Below are positions 1 through 5,892 of a stretch of DNA of 64,000 nt, piece by piece. Below the pieces are notes generated by a model. It had not been told where the DNA came from and searched no databases. It was given only the letters and a program-made list of their open reading frames with translations. This DNA comes from a virus, in IMG/VR virus record IMGVR_UViG_3300025168_000043, positions 1-64,000 of that record; one strand, 5' to 3'. Within the stretch, counting starts at the first letter, position 1, and each line of letters starts with the position of its first letter. The position numbers and the translations under genes were made by a program.

Positions 1-105
1 GTCGGCAATAAAAATAAGAGGTCCATTATCCGAGAAGAGGACCCAGAAGATGAGGCCGTTGAAGAGGTTTTAAACTATTTATTAGGTAAGGGAGCCTTAT
101 CATGA
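1..105 (+). CDS. C-terminal end of an unidentified protein (partial)
   Basis: An open frame enters from the left edge and ends at TGA 103-105. The 34 visible residues are highly charged, with a basic stretch followed by an acidic stretch (REEDPEDEAVEEV) and a hydrophobic end. The stop overlaps the next start in an ATGA junction, so the two genes are probably translationally coupled. Function cannot be called from this fragment. The basic-then-acidic KRSIIREE stretch faintly recalls the IIKEE leader of the two small proteins at the right end of the window, but that may be coincidence. Confidence 0.6.
   Translation, partial: VGNKNKRSIIREEDPEDEAVEEVLNYLLGKGALS
74..81 (+). promoter_or_regulatory. 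ACTATTTA motif, candidate late promoter element
   Basis: ACTATTTA lies 28 nt (motif start to ATG) upstream of the gene at 102. It is one of ten ACTAYTTA copies sitting just before start codons in this window. The role as a -10 element of a late sigma factor is inference. Confidence 0.4.
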
Positions 106-920
106 AAAACAGAAACGATTTAATAGAGGAAGATCTTCTTCGCGAGAACATCCGCAAGATTATCACAAAGATTCACACCAAGCGTGAGGAAAAAGAACTA
201 AACGAAGAGCAAGTTCTTCGTGGTGTTGTTAGTCGGCTCTTACAAGAAAAGACTGCCGTGAATGATCAGATTCCACACGAAAAGACTGGCATCAACAAAC
301 TGCGTCAGACTTTGAAAAAGATTATTCCTCAAATCCGTGATGCTTATCTTTCTCTAACAACTGATCCTGAGCAAAGAAAATCTTACATTGCACACCTTGT
401 AAACGGTATTGACAACCTCTTAGCTCCCATTGAAACTAACATCGATGCTCCTGAAGCTGCTCCTGATATGGAGTTAGAAGAAGACATTGAGATTGACGTT
501 GGCGATGAAAGAGAAGAGCCTTTAGATCTTGGTGTAGACATTCTACCTACTCCTGAAGAGGAAGAAGAGGAGGAAGCTATTGAGATTGATGATGACGAAG
601 AATTGTTGACTCGTGGTTTAAAAGATTCTGAAAATGATGCTACTGGAAGAAATGCTTCCCTTGGAACGTTTAAACAAATCCAAGGAACCATCGTTAATGA
701 TTTTGGTGAACTGGCTAATGATGAGGATAGAGAACTTTATCATGATTATTTAAAAACTAACATTCTTCTTTGGAAAGATAACTTCGAAGAGTTTCTTACA
801 ACTAATCTACCAGAACCTACAACACCTGAATATGAGAAAGAGAAAGCAGGTGGTGATCAAGAGATAGGTCCAGAGTTAGATAATGAAGAAGGTTTAACTT
901 TAGAAATAACTGATTTATAA
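102..920 (+). CDS. Acidic phage protein of unknown function
   Basis: This is a 272-aa strongly acidic protein. Residues 1-60 are mixed-charge and helical-looking (the II at 20-21 lies within LRENIRKIITKIH). A central region around residues 120-170 is almost entirely Asp/Glu (EEEEEEE and IEIDDDEE runs), and the end is again acidic. No signal peptide or membrane segment is visible. Such composition is common in phage head scaffolding or core proteins and in DNA-mimic proteins, but no family motif is seen, so no function is assigned. The start is supported by AAGGGA upstream and by the ATGA overlap with the previous gene. A Ser-rich ORF on the opposite strand is a shadow of the acidic repeats. 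Confidence 0.8.
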   Translation: MKNRNDLIEEDLLRENIRKIITKIHTKREEKELNEEQVLRGVVSRLLQEKTAVNDQIPHEKTGINKLRQTLKKIIPQIRDAYLSLTTDPEQRKSYIAHLVNGIDNLLAPIETNIDAPEAAPDMELEEDIEIDVGDEREEPLDLGVDILPTPEEEEEEEAIEIDDDEELLTRGLKDSENDATGRNASLGTFKQIQGTIVNDFGELANDEDRELYHDYLKTNILLWKDNFEEFLTTNLPEPTTPEYEKEKAGGDQEIGPELDNEEGLTLEITDL

Positions 921-969
921 TAAATTTAATATATATAATAATATAATATAATAATATAGTTAATATATA

Positions 970-1323
970 ATGTCTTGGAAAAGAAAGAAACTAAGGAAAG
1001 GCCGTAATACATATTATAGCCTATCTAAGAAGCTACGTCAAGAAAAAAGATCAAATGATGAGTTTGAGACGATGTTAGGCAATCTTTCCCTTGAAGAAGT
1101 CATTGGTCTGAAATTAGAATTATCTACAAAACCTGTTAACGGCAGGCTTTATGGATTTCCTTTATGGAATAACTTGACAGAGATAGTAAGAGATGCTATA
1201 TTAAAGTATGCTTATTCTGCTACGAGGACACAAGTAGAGGCTATGAGGTTTCTAGGGTTAAGGCAAGATAGATTTCAGAAACTAAAAAACAAATATAAAC
1301 CAGTTTCATACTTTGAGGATTGA
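970..1323 (+). CDS. Small basic protein with Fis-type helix-turn-helix
   Basis: This 117-aa protein has a very basic N-terminus (MSWKRKKLRKGRN) and a C-terminal segment, about residues 72-110, that reads like a Fis-family helix-turn-helix: an AILKYAYSATRTQVEAM helix, then FLGLRQDRFQKLKNKY in place of the usual LLGLSRxTLxRKLKKY. This suggests sequence-specific DNA binding, possibly a phage transcription regulator. It follows a 49-nt gap made almost only of A and T (921-969), which may hold a promoter or a DNA-bending tract. Family assignment is by motif reading only. It directly precedes the pilin-tmRNA cassette. Confidence 0.65.
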   Translation: MSWKRKKLRKGRNTYYSLSKKLRQEKRSNDEFETMLGNLSLEEVIGLKLELSTKPVNGRLYGFPLWNNLTEIVRDAILKYAYSATRTQVEAMRFLGLRQDRFQKLKNKYKPVSYFED

Positions 1324-1327
1324 TAGA

Positions 1328-1335
1328 ACTATTTA
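1328..1335 (+). promoter_or_regulatory. ACTATTTA motif upstream of the pilin-like gene
   Basis: This copy starts 48 nt upstream of the ATG at 1376 and directly follows the stop of the Fis-like gene. It would start a transcript carrying the pilin-like ORF and the tmRNA. Promoter function is inferred from recurrence of the motif. Confidence 0.4.
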
Positions 1336-1339
1336 AGTG

Positions 1340-1357
1340 ACACCCAATGGGGGGTGT
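1340..1357 (+). other. Small hairpin in the leader of the pilin-like gene
   Basis: ACACCC (1340-1345) pairs with GGGTGT (1352-1357) around a 6-nt loop, followed by seven A and the GGAG ribosome site. It lacks a T tract and so is not a typical terminator on this strand. It could stabilise the leader or modulate translation of the next ORF. Confidence 0.35.
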
Positions 1358-1375
1358 AAAAAAAGGAGAGTCATT

Positions 1376-1513
1376 ATGTTTACGTTCGCAAAGGACGAGA
1401 GCGGAGCTACGACTATAGAATACGGTGTGTTTTTTACAATACTAATCAGTGTATTTTATATTGGTGCTTCATCGCTAACAACATACGTTGAACAAACATT
1501 TCAAGTGCTGTAA
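1376..1513 (+). CDS. Flp-type (type IVb, Tad) pilin-like protein
   Basis: This 45-aa ORF has a good ribosome site (AAGGAGAG, 6 nt before ATG). It reads like a Flp/Fap pilin precursor: a short leader MFTFAKDESG, then ATTIEYG and an uninterrupted hydrophobic helix of about 20 residues ending in a polar C-terminus. The prepilin peptidase signature G-x4-E-Y is exact (G10, E15, Y16), predicting cleavage after G10. Flp pilins are normally exported and assembled by the host Tad machinery, none of which is in this window. The gene sits 7 nt upstream of a tmRNA gene. A phage might use it to poison or mask a Tad pilus (superinfection exclusion), or it may be a cargo gene; both are inference. The alternative is a generic small membrane protein, but the exact G-x4-EY motif makes that less likely. 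Confidence 0.75.
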   Translation: MFTFAKDESGATTIEYGVFFTILISVFYIGASSLTTYVEQTFQVL

Positions 1514-1520
1514 GAATTAC

Positions 1521-1833
1521 GGGGACGTTCAGGATTCGACGGAGTGATAAAAGAGGATAGTGCAGGCAGTCGTGATGACTTAAAAAATCAAAAACAATTA
1601 GTTGCCAATAACAACAATTTCGTTTTAGCACAAGCTGCTTAATCGGGAGGCTGATTAGAGCCTTCTATCCAATCTAATCAAAACAACAGATCAGTTGTAA
1701 AAATCAAACAAGAACCTGTCTCTGGTCACAGTAAGATCAGAAAAGTTTTGTTGATTTTGAAAAATCTCCCAAGCCTGTGGATGACTTGAATTGGAAATTA
1801 TTTCGGACGTGGGTTCAATTCCCACCGTCTCCA
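1521..1833 (+). ncRNA. ssrA: Transfer-messenger RNA (tmRNA)
   Basis: This is a complete one-piece tmRNA. The 5' end GGGGACG (1521-1527) pairs with CGTCTCC (1826-1832), and the third pair is G.U, the alanyl-tRNA synthetase identity element. GGATTCGACGG (1531-1541) is the conserved D-arm region. The 3' end has TTTCGGACG, a T arm GTGGG/CCCAC with loop TTCAATT, and discriminator A1833. CCA is not encoded and would be added by the host enzyme. The tag frame starts at GCC 1604 after TTAGTT, matching the E. coli TTAGTC context, and ends at TAA 1640-1642. tmRNA rescues stalled ribosomes and tags their products for proteolysis together with host SmpB. A T tract and a hairpin follow. Phage-encoded tmRNAs are known but uncommon. 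Confidence 0.95.
1604..1642 (+). other. tmRNA tag-peptide reading frame
   Basis: Twelve sense codons plus TAA encode ANNNNFVLAQAA, so with the alanine from the charged tRNA the tag is AANNNNFVLAQAA. The Ala-Ala end fits the usual ClpXP degron (compare E. coli AANDENYALAA). Four Asn in a row and the Q before the last AA are unusual details. Confidence 0.88.
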
Positions 1834-1841
1834 TTTTTTTG

Positions 1842-1883
1842 CCCTCCTATGTTGTATTTGGTACTATTTACAGCGTAGGAGGG
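1842..1883 (+). terminator. Hairpin after tmRNA: terminator that also sequesters the next RBS
   Basis: CCCTCCTATG (1842-1851) pairs over 10 bp (one G.U) with CGTAGGAGGG (1874-1883), with a 22-nt loop, followed by TTTTCTT. It follows the T tract that ends the tmRNA (1834-1840). The AGGAGG at 1877-1882, the ribosome site for ATG 1891, is fully inside the 3' arm, so transcripts reading through from upstream would hide it. The loop holds an ACTATTTA motif. Confidence 0.75.
1863..1870 (+). promoter_or_regulatory. ACTATTTA motif inside the hairpin loop
   Basis: This copy starts 28 nt upstream of ATG 1891 and lies in the loop of the 1842-1883 hairpin. If it is a -10 element, transcription would begin near 1876, after the 5' arm, so the ribosome site of the downstream gene would be free. 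Inference from position and from the recurrence of the motif. Confidence 0.5.
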
Positions 1884-1890
1884 TTTTCTT

Positions 1891-2763
1891 ATGGCAAGAA
1901 TACAAAACATTAAATCAGACGGGCTAACCTATTCAGTAGAGGTAATGCGCCGTGCAGCATACGGCGAGGGCAGACAAGCGGACGCCGGAGCTATATGGGA
2001 TGGTGCCGGTGATGTTAATCCCACTGGCATTGGTACAGGAACTAGTTTTACTGCTTTCAGTCTCACCCTAGACCGAGAAGCTTCCTTATCTTTGCCTTTT
2101 ATAGGTTTTGATTTTCGGTTGAATAATACGGGTCGCGCCGACATATCTGGACGTGCAGAGAAACCAGTCAATAATGTAAAAAGAGTTCTTAGTGCCACAT
2201 TCTCGGCTGACTTTTATGGCTTCAATACTCCTCAGCTTGCCCTCTATTATTTTGGGTGTATTCCGAATGTGGAGTTTGAGATAGATAGAAACGGTGATTT
2301 CAAACCAGCGTCAAACGCTCTGCACATAAGAAATATTTTAGGTCATAATCAGAAACAAGATCCTAGGGACTCAGATCCCTCTGGCAAAATTGCAACCCAA
2401 TTTCTTACTAACCCCCAGCGAATGACCTCCGGCCTAAGCCCTGCTGACGGAAGATACGAGTTTAAGTTATCCGCCCCAATGTTACAGCAGTTAGAAATAA
2501 CAATGCGTAATAAAGGAGTTTATGGTATGGTTGGCCTCCACCCATTATCTTTGGAAAAGAGCAACTTTATGACACGACCGCGATCCTCCAGCATCTCGTC
2601 CGTCAAAATAAAAAACGATACCGCAAACGCTCCAATACTCCACATTGAGTATGCTCTTGACAACAACAGAATTAATACTGGCGGCGGTTTATCAAGAACT
2701 ACAACATCTGGCTTTATGACTGACAATGTATTTGCAGGGACAAACTCAGGATTTTCAAGCTAA
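1891..2763 (+). CDS. Probable phage structural protein, unknown
   Basis: This is a 290-aa soluble protein with no signal peptide or membrane helix, rich in Gly, Asn, Ser and Thr and in short alternating stretches typical of beta structure. The C-terminus is a Gly/Ser/Thr-rich tail (NTGGG ... TNSGFSS). The start is clear: a strong AGGAGG sits 8 nt before the ATG. The composition and the strong, apparently late-controlled ribosome site suggest an abundant virion component such as a tube or decoration protein, but no family motif is recognised. Confidence 0.75.
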   Translation: MARIQNIKSDGLTYSVEVMRRAAYGEGRQADAGAIWDGAGDVNPTGIGTGTSFTAFSLTLDREASLSLPFIGFDFRLNNTGRADISGRAEKPVNNVKRVLSATFSADFYGFNTPQLALYYFGCIPNVEFEIDRNGDFKPASNALHIRNILGHNQKQDPRDSDPSGKIATQFLTNPQRMTSGLSPADGRYEFKLSAPMLQQLEITMRNKGVYGMVGLHPLSLEKSNFMTRPRSSSISSVKIKNDTANAPILHIEYALDNNRINTGGGLSRTTTSGFMTDNVFAGTNSGFSS

Positions 2764-2766
2764 TAA

Positions 2767-2994
2767 ATGAAAAAAAAGAAATGTCCTTTTAAACGAGGGC
2801 AGCGAGTCAAATGCAAGGGCTCCAAAAGGTGCGGAACAGTCTTATCAAATGGCTGGTACACCATAGGAGACCCAAAGTTCACACAGTTCCCCGGTGGCCC
2901 TCTGGTCATTGAGGGATACATTGCAGTGCAGTTTTTAATAAAAGGAAAACGATACAGATGTATGGAAACAGTAGACAATTTAGAACTTTGCTAA
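2767..2994 (+). CDS. Small basic protein, unknown
   Basis: The 75-aa protein begins with MKKKKCPFKRGQRVKCKG and contains six Cys, which could form a small metal site or disulfides. The region around residues 8-55 alternates short strands and reads like a small SH3-like or KOW-like barrel (RGQRV, GTVLSNGWYTIG, YIAVQFLIKGKRYRC), but this is only a shape impression. It starts 3 nt after the previous stop, so it is probably translationally coupled. No function is assigned. Confidence 0.65.
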   Translation: MKKKKCPFKRGQRVKCKGSKRCGTVLSNGWYTIGDPKFTQFPGGPLVIEGYIAVQFLIKGKRYRCMETVDNLELC

Positions 2995-3001
2995 CTACTT
3001 A
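2994..3001 (+). promoter_or_regulatory. ACTACTTA motif, candidate late promoter element
   Basis: This copy overlaps the stop codon of the 2767 gene and begins 33 nt upstream of ATG 3027. It is one of ten ACTAYTTA copies near start codons. Confidence 0.4.
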
Positions 3002-3026
3002 TTAATGGAAGACGGAGGGCTTTATT

Positions 3027-3299
3027 ATGGCCGTAAACTTAGGCGAAAAGATGTGGAAGGTGTTCACAGTTGTCTTAGGTGTGATTATAATGCCACTTGC
3101 TGGCTGGGTTTGGAATACAAATGTTGCGCTTGCTCAACTACAAAATGATCTTGGCGATGCTGAGAACATGGTGGTTGTAATAGAAAAGAAATTGTCAGAG
3201 GCTGACACAAACTCTAAGGCAATTATTTCAATTGAAAAAGATATTGAGTATATGAAACAAACTCTTGGTCGTATCGAAACACTGGTGTCTAAGATATGA
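3027..3299 (+). CDS. Small membrane protein with coiled coil (holin/spanin-like)
   Basis: The 90-aa protein has one predicted membrane helix at about residues 9-29 (VFTVVLGVIIMPLAGWVW) followed by a long heptad-like helix to the C-terminus (IEKKLSEADTNSKA, IEKDIEYMKQTLGRIETL). This topology fits a phage lysis-type protein such as a holin accessory or inner-membrane spanin, or another small membrane-anchored coiled-coil protein. The stop overlaps the next start (ATGA), and that next gene has a signal-peptide-like N-terminus, which would suit a two-component envelope pair. GACGGAGGG supplies the ribosome site. Lysis function is inference. Confidence 0.7.
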   Translation: MAVNLGEKMWKVFTVVLGVIIMPLAGWVWNTNVALAQLQNDLGDAENMVVVIEKKLSEADTNSKAIISIEKDIEYMKQTLGRIETLVSKI

Positions 3300-3610
3300 T
3301 GGTTCGAGGACCGATCTTATTTTTTCTTTTGCTCGCCCCAACTAGTGTTGCCTCTTACGGGCCTTCTGATGTGTTTGTGAGCCATTCTGTTGACACGGAA
3401 GAGGAACCGGCCCCTCAAAAGCCTACGGATTGTGAGAAGGCCTCTAAAGACCTCAAAAACGACATTGTTGGTTTAGAGATGTTCTTACAAGATAAAAGCG
3501 ATCATAAAATATTTTGTCCGTACTCCAAATGGGTGCAGCCACCACTTAAAGAATACAAGAAAAAACCTAAGTCTTACCTACCAAAAGGTTGCAAAGCAGA
3601 AAAAATCTAA
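3296..3610 (+). CDS. Small secreted protein with signal peptide, unknown
   Basis: The 104-aa protein opens with a signal-peptide-like segment (MMVRGPILFFLLLAPTSVAS) with a probable cleavage near residues 19-21. There is no lipobox Cys. The mature part has three Cys (in TDCEKA, IFCPYS and KGCKAE), a Pro/Glu-rich linker and a basic C-terminus. It overlaps the upstream coiled-coil membrane protein. A periplasmic partner in lysis or in exclusion of other phages is possible; nothing more specific can be supported. Either of the two adjacent ATG codons (3296 or 3299) could be the start. Confidence 0.65.
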   Translation: MMVRGPILFFLLLAPTSVASYGPSDVFVSHSVDTEEEPAPQKPTDCEKASKDLKNDIVGLEMFLQDKSDHKIFCPYSKWVQPPLKEYKKKPKSYLPKGCKAEKI

Positions 3611-3628
3611 CATTTTGATAAAAATTAT

Positions 3629-3657
3629 TTGACAAGCACACGGTGGTTTGTTATACT
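3629..3657 (+). promoter_or_regulatory. Sigma70-type promoter
   Basis: TTGACA (3629-3634) and TATACT (3652-3657) are separated by 17 bp, and TG stands at the extended -10 position. This is close to consensus. It lies 28 nt upstream of ATG 3685 and rules out any start before that codon. Confidence 0.85.
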
Positions 3658-3684
3658 AGTTATAGTCGAGGGGGAACTTCGGCT

Positions 3685-3858
3685 ATGAATGTTAAAAAGT
3701 TAGGAGCAGGATACATAGGATTTGCAACGGGAGTAGTTTTCGGCGCTATTGTAGCGACCATTACTAGTTACTATATATTTGAGACTGCACTGGGTTCACC
3801 AGATGCGGGAAGAGTGTTACAGATTCAAGAGTGTCTACAAGAGAGGATTTATGGGTGA
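3685..3858 (+). CDS. Small single-pass membrane protein
   Basis: This is a 57-aa protein with a Gly/Ala-rich membrane helix at about residues 7-30 (GYIGFATGVVFGAIVATITS). The ATG at 3685 is chosen because the upstream in-frame codons overlap the -10 box at 3652-3657. A GAGGGGG ribosome site lies 11-17 nt before. Its last bases overlap the start of the nucleotidyltransferase gene (ATGGGTGA), so the two are probably coupled. Function unknown. Confidence 0.65.
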   Translation: MNVKKLGAGYIGFATGVVFGAIVATITSYYIFETALGSPDAGRVLQIQECLQERIYG

Positions 3859-4309
3859 GAAAGTAATCGCTGTATCGGGAGGATTTGATCCTGTCCACGT
3901 TGGACACCTCCGTATGATGCAGGACGCAGCACAACACGGAAAGCTGCTTGTTATTGTGAATTCAGATGATTGGCTACTTCGCAAGAAAGGTTATGTTTTT
4001 ATGCCTTGGGAAGAGCGAGCCGAACTTATTGGTGCCTACGACTTTGTGGATCACGTCGTAATGGCAAAAGATGAAGATAGAACAGTTGTGGCCTCCTTGG
4101 ATGAGTTGAGGCCTGACATTTTTGCTAACGGTGGCGACAGAGAGAATGTCAACACACCAGAGGCTAGATTTTGTAGGGAGAATGGTATTGAAATGATCTG
4201 GGGCATTGGCGGCGGTAAAATCCAAAGCAGTTCCTCTATGGTCATAAGCGCAACACAAAAAAAAAGAGCTAAAGATTTAGAAAAATGGCGTAACCAAGTA
4301 GCCTACTAA
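3851..4309 (+). CDS. HldE/TagD-like nucleotidyltransferase
   Basis: This 152-aa single-domain nucleotidyltransferase of the cytidylyltransferase-like superfamily carries the HxGH signature (GGFDPVHVGH, residues 10-19), an ANGGDRENVNTPE stretch near residue 92 and a late Ser-rich motif (KIQSSSSM) in place of the ISSTxxR or GxSTT motif. It would join a nucleotide to a small phosphate, as in heptose-1-phosphate adenylyltransferases and glycerol-3-phosphate cytidylyltransferases. Which substrate cannot be told, and NMN adenylyltransferase-like activity cannot be excluded. The start at 3851 follows AGAGGA and keeps the motif near the N-terminus, as in the family. A phosphoheptose-isomerase-like SIS protein in the glycan cluster (16645) would fit a nucleotide-heptose route. 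Confidence 0.82.
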   Translation: MGEKVIAVSGGFDPVHVGHLRMMQDAAQHGKLLVIVNSDDWLLRKKGYVFMPWEERAELIGAYDFVDHVVMAKDEDRTVVASLDELRPDIFANGGDRENVNTPEARFCRENGIEMIWGIGGGKIQSSSSMVISATQKKRAKDLEKWRNQVAY

Positions 4310-4392
4310 GGTCCCCCCCAACCCGCAGGGAGGCACGGGGTAGTGAAAACTGAGAGAAAGGTTAGTAACTCATAGGTGTCTCAATTTATCCC
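4310..4392 (+). other. Untranslated stretch before the terminator, possibly structured
   Basis: No ORF is seen between the nucleotidyltransferase stop and the terminator. The stretch is unusually G/C-rich at its start (CCCCCC, GGGAGG, ACGGGG) and has a possible TGAGA/TCTCA stem near 4350-4382 around a GTTAGTAAC loop. It may be just a 3' untranslated region or a small RNA released with the terminator hairpin. Confidence 0.25.
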
Positions 4393-4428
4393 AAGAACCC
4401 GTCTCGATTGAGGCGGGTTCTTTTGTTT
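4393..4428 (+). terminator. Strong intrinsic terminator
   Basis: AAGAACCCGTCTC (4393-4405) pairs over 13 bp, with one G.U, with GAGGCGGGTTCTT (4410-4422) around a GATT tetraloop, followed by TTGTTT. It ends the 3685-4309 transcript. An ACTACTTA motif follows immediately. Confidence 0.93.
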
Positions 4429-4431
4429 CAG

Positions 4432-4439
4432 ACTACTTA
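4432..4439 (+). promoter_or_regulatory. ACTACTTA motif between terminator and phoH
   Basis: It begins 4 nt after the terminator T tract and 47 nt upstream of ATG 4479. A promoter would be expected here because the terminator isolates phoH from upstream transcription, and no sigma70 boxes are visible. Confidence 0.5.
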
Positions 4440-4478
4440 CTAATGACCCCATAAGGGTTCTAAAAGAGGCAAAGCAAT

Positions 4479-5834
4479 ATGGCAAAAAAAACTTATGTGC
4501 TTGATACAAGTGCTTGTTTGACGGATGCGGACTGTATAAATAATTTTGCTAACAATGACATTGTAATACCATTGAAAGTTCTTGAAGAGATTGATAAACA
4601 CAAAAAACGACAAGACAGTGTTGGTATTAATGCAAGAAAAATAATTCGGTCCTTTGATGAATTGAGAGCAAAAGGATCCTTGCAAAAAGGTGTCCGACTA
4701 GGCAAAGGAAAAGGTATTCTTAGAGTGGTCAGCCATAATTTGACCGCTTTACCTAACGATTTAGATAAATCTGTGCCTGATCACGAGATTATTTCAACTG
4801 CTATTGGGGAAGACCAGAACAACGGCGCCAGAAAAACTATTGTTGTCAGTCGAGACATCAATATGCGTGTCATTTGCGATGCAATAGGTCTTTTAAGTGA
4901 GGATTATAGGGAAAATGAGGTCATTAAGAAAGAATCTGACCTCTTTACTGGCTTCCGGTCTTGCTTAGTAGACGACCAAGAGGTTGATTTCTTCTATCAA
5001 AATGACCCGGTTTACCTAGATCCAGAGGAACATAGGGGTATCTGCCCCAATGAGTTTGTTATGCTGGTGTCCAGTTCAAACGAAAAAAAGACTGCTTTAT
5101 GCCGTTTTTCTGATTATATGAGCCCATTAGAGGAAGTTTTAAACTTTAAAGACGGTCTTTGGGGTGTCAAAGCGCGAAACAAGGAACAAACCTTTGCACT
5201 GGACCTTTTAATGGATCCCAGCATCGAGGTGGTATCCCTCGTAGGCAAAGCCGGCTCGGGTAAAACCCTTATGGCGATCGCCGCTGGGTTGGAGCAGGTT
5301 GTTTCAAATCTTAACATCAAAGATAAGTTAAAAGACGATTCATACTGTCGCACTCCATACAAAAAGCTGGTTGTATCCCGCCCAGTTATGCCTATGGGTA
5401 AAGACATTGGCTTCTTGCCCGGTTCTCTTGAAGAAAAAATGGCCCCTTGGCTAGCACCAGTTCAGGATAACTTGAAGTTTTTGACAGGTGATGATCAAAC
5501 GACACTTGAAGATTATATGCAACGAGGTCTGATTGAGATTGAAGCACTCACATATATCCGTGGTCGTTCTATTGCCAACGCATTCATCGTCATAGATGAG
5601 GCTCAGAACCTCACAGCGCACGAGATCAAGACTATCCTAACCCGAGTAGGGGAAGGGACAAAGATCGTCCTCACGGGCGACGTAGAGCAGATAGATAACA
5701 TCTACATTAATGAGATGTCTTCTGGCTTGACTCACGCCGTCGAAAAGATGAAAGCGCACGAAATTACAGGCCACATTACACTGAGAAAAGGTGAAAGATC
5801 TAAGGTTGCAACGTTGGCAGCAAAGGTTTTATAA
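4479..5834 (+). CDS. phoH: PhoH family protein (PIN domain plus PhoH ATPase)
   Basis: This is a 451-aa two-domain protein. The N-terminal PIN ribonuclease-like domain starts with VLDTSACLTD (D9) and continues to VVSRDINMRVICDA near residue 130. The C-terminal PhoH P-loop ATPase has Walker A GKAGSGKT (about 255-262), the family block PVMPMGKDIGFLPGSLEEKM, and Walker B FIVIDEAQN (about 368-376) followed by LTGDVEQID. The architecture matches bacterial PhoH2 (PIN-PhoH), described as RNA helicase/nuclease. phoH genes are widespread in large, especially marine, phages, where their role is unsettled. The length is normal and the active residues are intact. AGAGG precedes the start. Confidence 0.95.
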   Translation: MAKKTYVLDTSACLTDADCINNFANNDIVIPLKVLEEIDKHKKRQDSVGINARKIIRSFDELRAKGSLQKGVRLGKGKGILRVVSHNLTALPNDLDKSVPDHEIISTAIGEDQNNGARKTIVVSRDINMRVICDAIGLLSEDYRENEVIKKESDLFTGFRSCLVDDQEVDFFYQNDPVYLDPEEHRGICPNEFVMLVSSSNEKKTALCRFSDYMSPLEEVLNFKDGLWGVKARNKEQTFALDLLMDPSIEVVSLVGKAGSGKTLMAIAAGLEQVVSNLNIKDKLKDDSYCRTPYKKLVVSRPVMPMGKDIGFLPGSLEEKMAPWLAPVQDNLKFLTGDDQTTLEDYMQRGLIEIEALTYIRGRSIANAFIVIDEAQNLTAHEIKTILTRVGEGTKIVLTGDVEQIDNIYINEMSSGLTHAVEKMKAHEITGHITLRKGERSKVATLAAKVL

Positions 5835-5842
5835 ATTTATCC

Positions 5843-5871
5843 TTGACATGAGACCATAATGTGGTTATAAT
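5843..5871 (+). promoter_or_regulatory. Consensus sigma70-type promoter
   Basis: TTGACA (5843-5848), a 17-bp spacer ending in GTGGT, and TATAAT (5866-5871). This is a perfect match. The start of transcription near 5878 gives a leader of about 15 nt holding AAAGGAG before ATG 5893. It would drive the 5893-7985 genes. Confidence 0.92.
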
Positions 5872-5892
5872 ATAATATGAAAGGAGATTATT

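Noticed and set aside
383-691. Ser-rich 102-aa ORF on the minus strand
   Set aside because: It is the antisense of the acidic GAA/GAT repeats of the 102-920 gene and has no ribosome site.
1446-1631. Minus-strand ORF across the pilin-like gene and tmRNA
   Set aside because: It runs antisense through the conserved 5' part of the tmRNA and is explained by it.
1521-1833. tmRNA as a prophage attachment site
   Set aside because: The gene is complete and internal, there is no integrase or duplicated 3' end in the window, and neighbours on both sides are phage genes.
3643-3684. Upstream start for the small membrane protein
   Set aside because: The codons overlap the -10 box of the 3629-3657 promoter, so they cannot be in that transcript.
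4535-4542. TATAAATA, the T4 late promoter sequence
   Set aside because: It lies inside phoH. A second copy at 19200 is also inside a gene. Neither precedes a start, so T4-type late promoters are not supported here.
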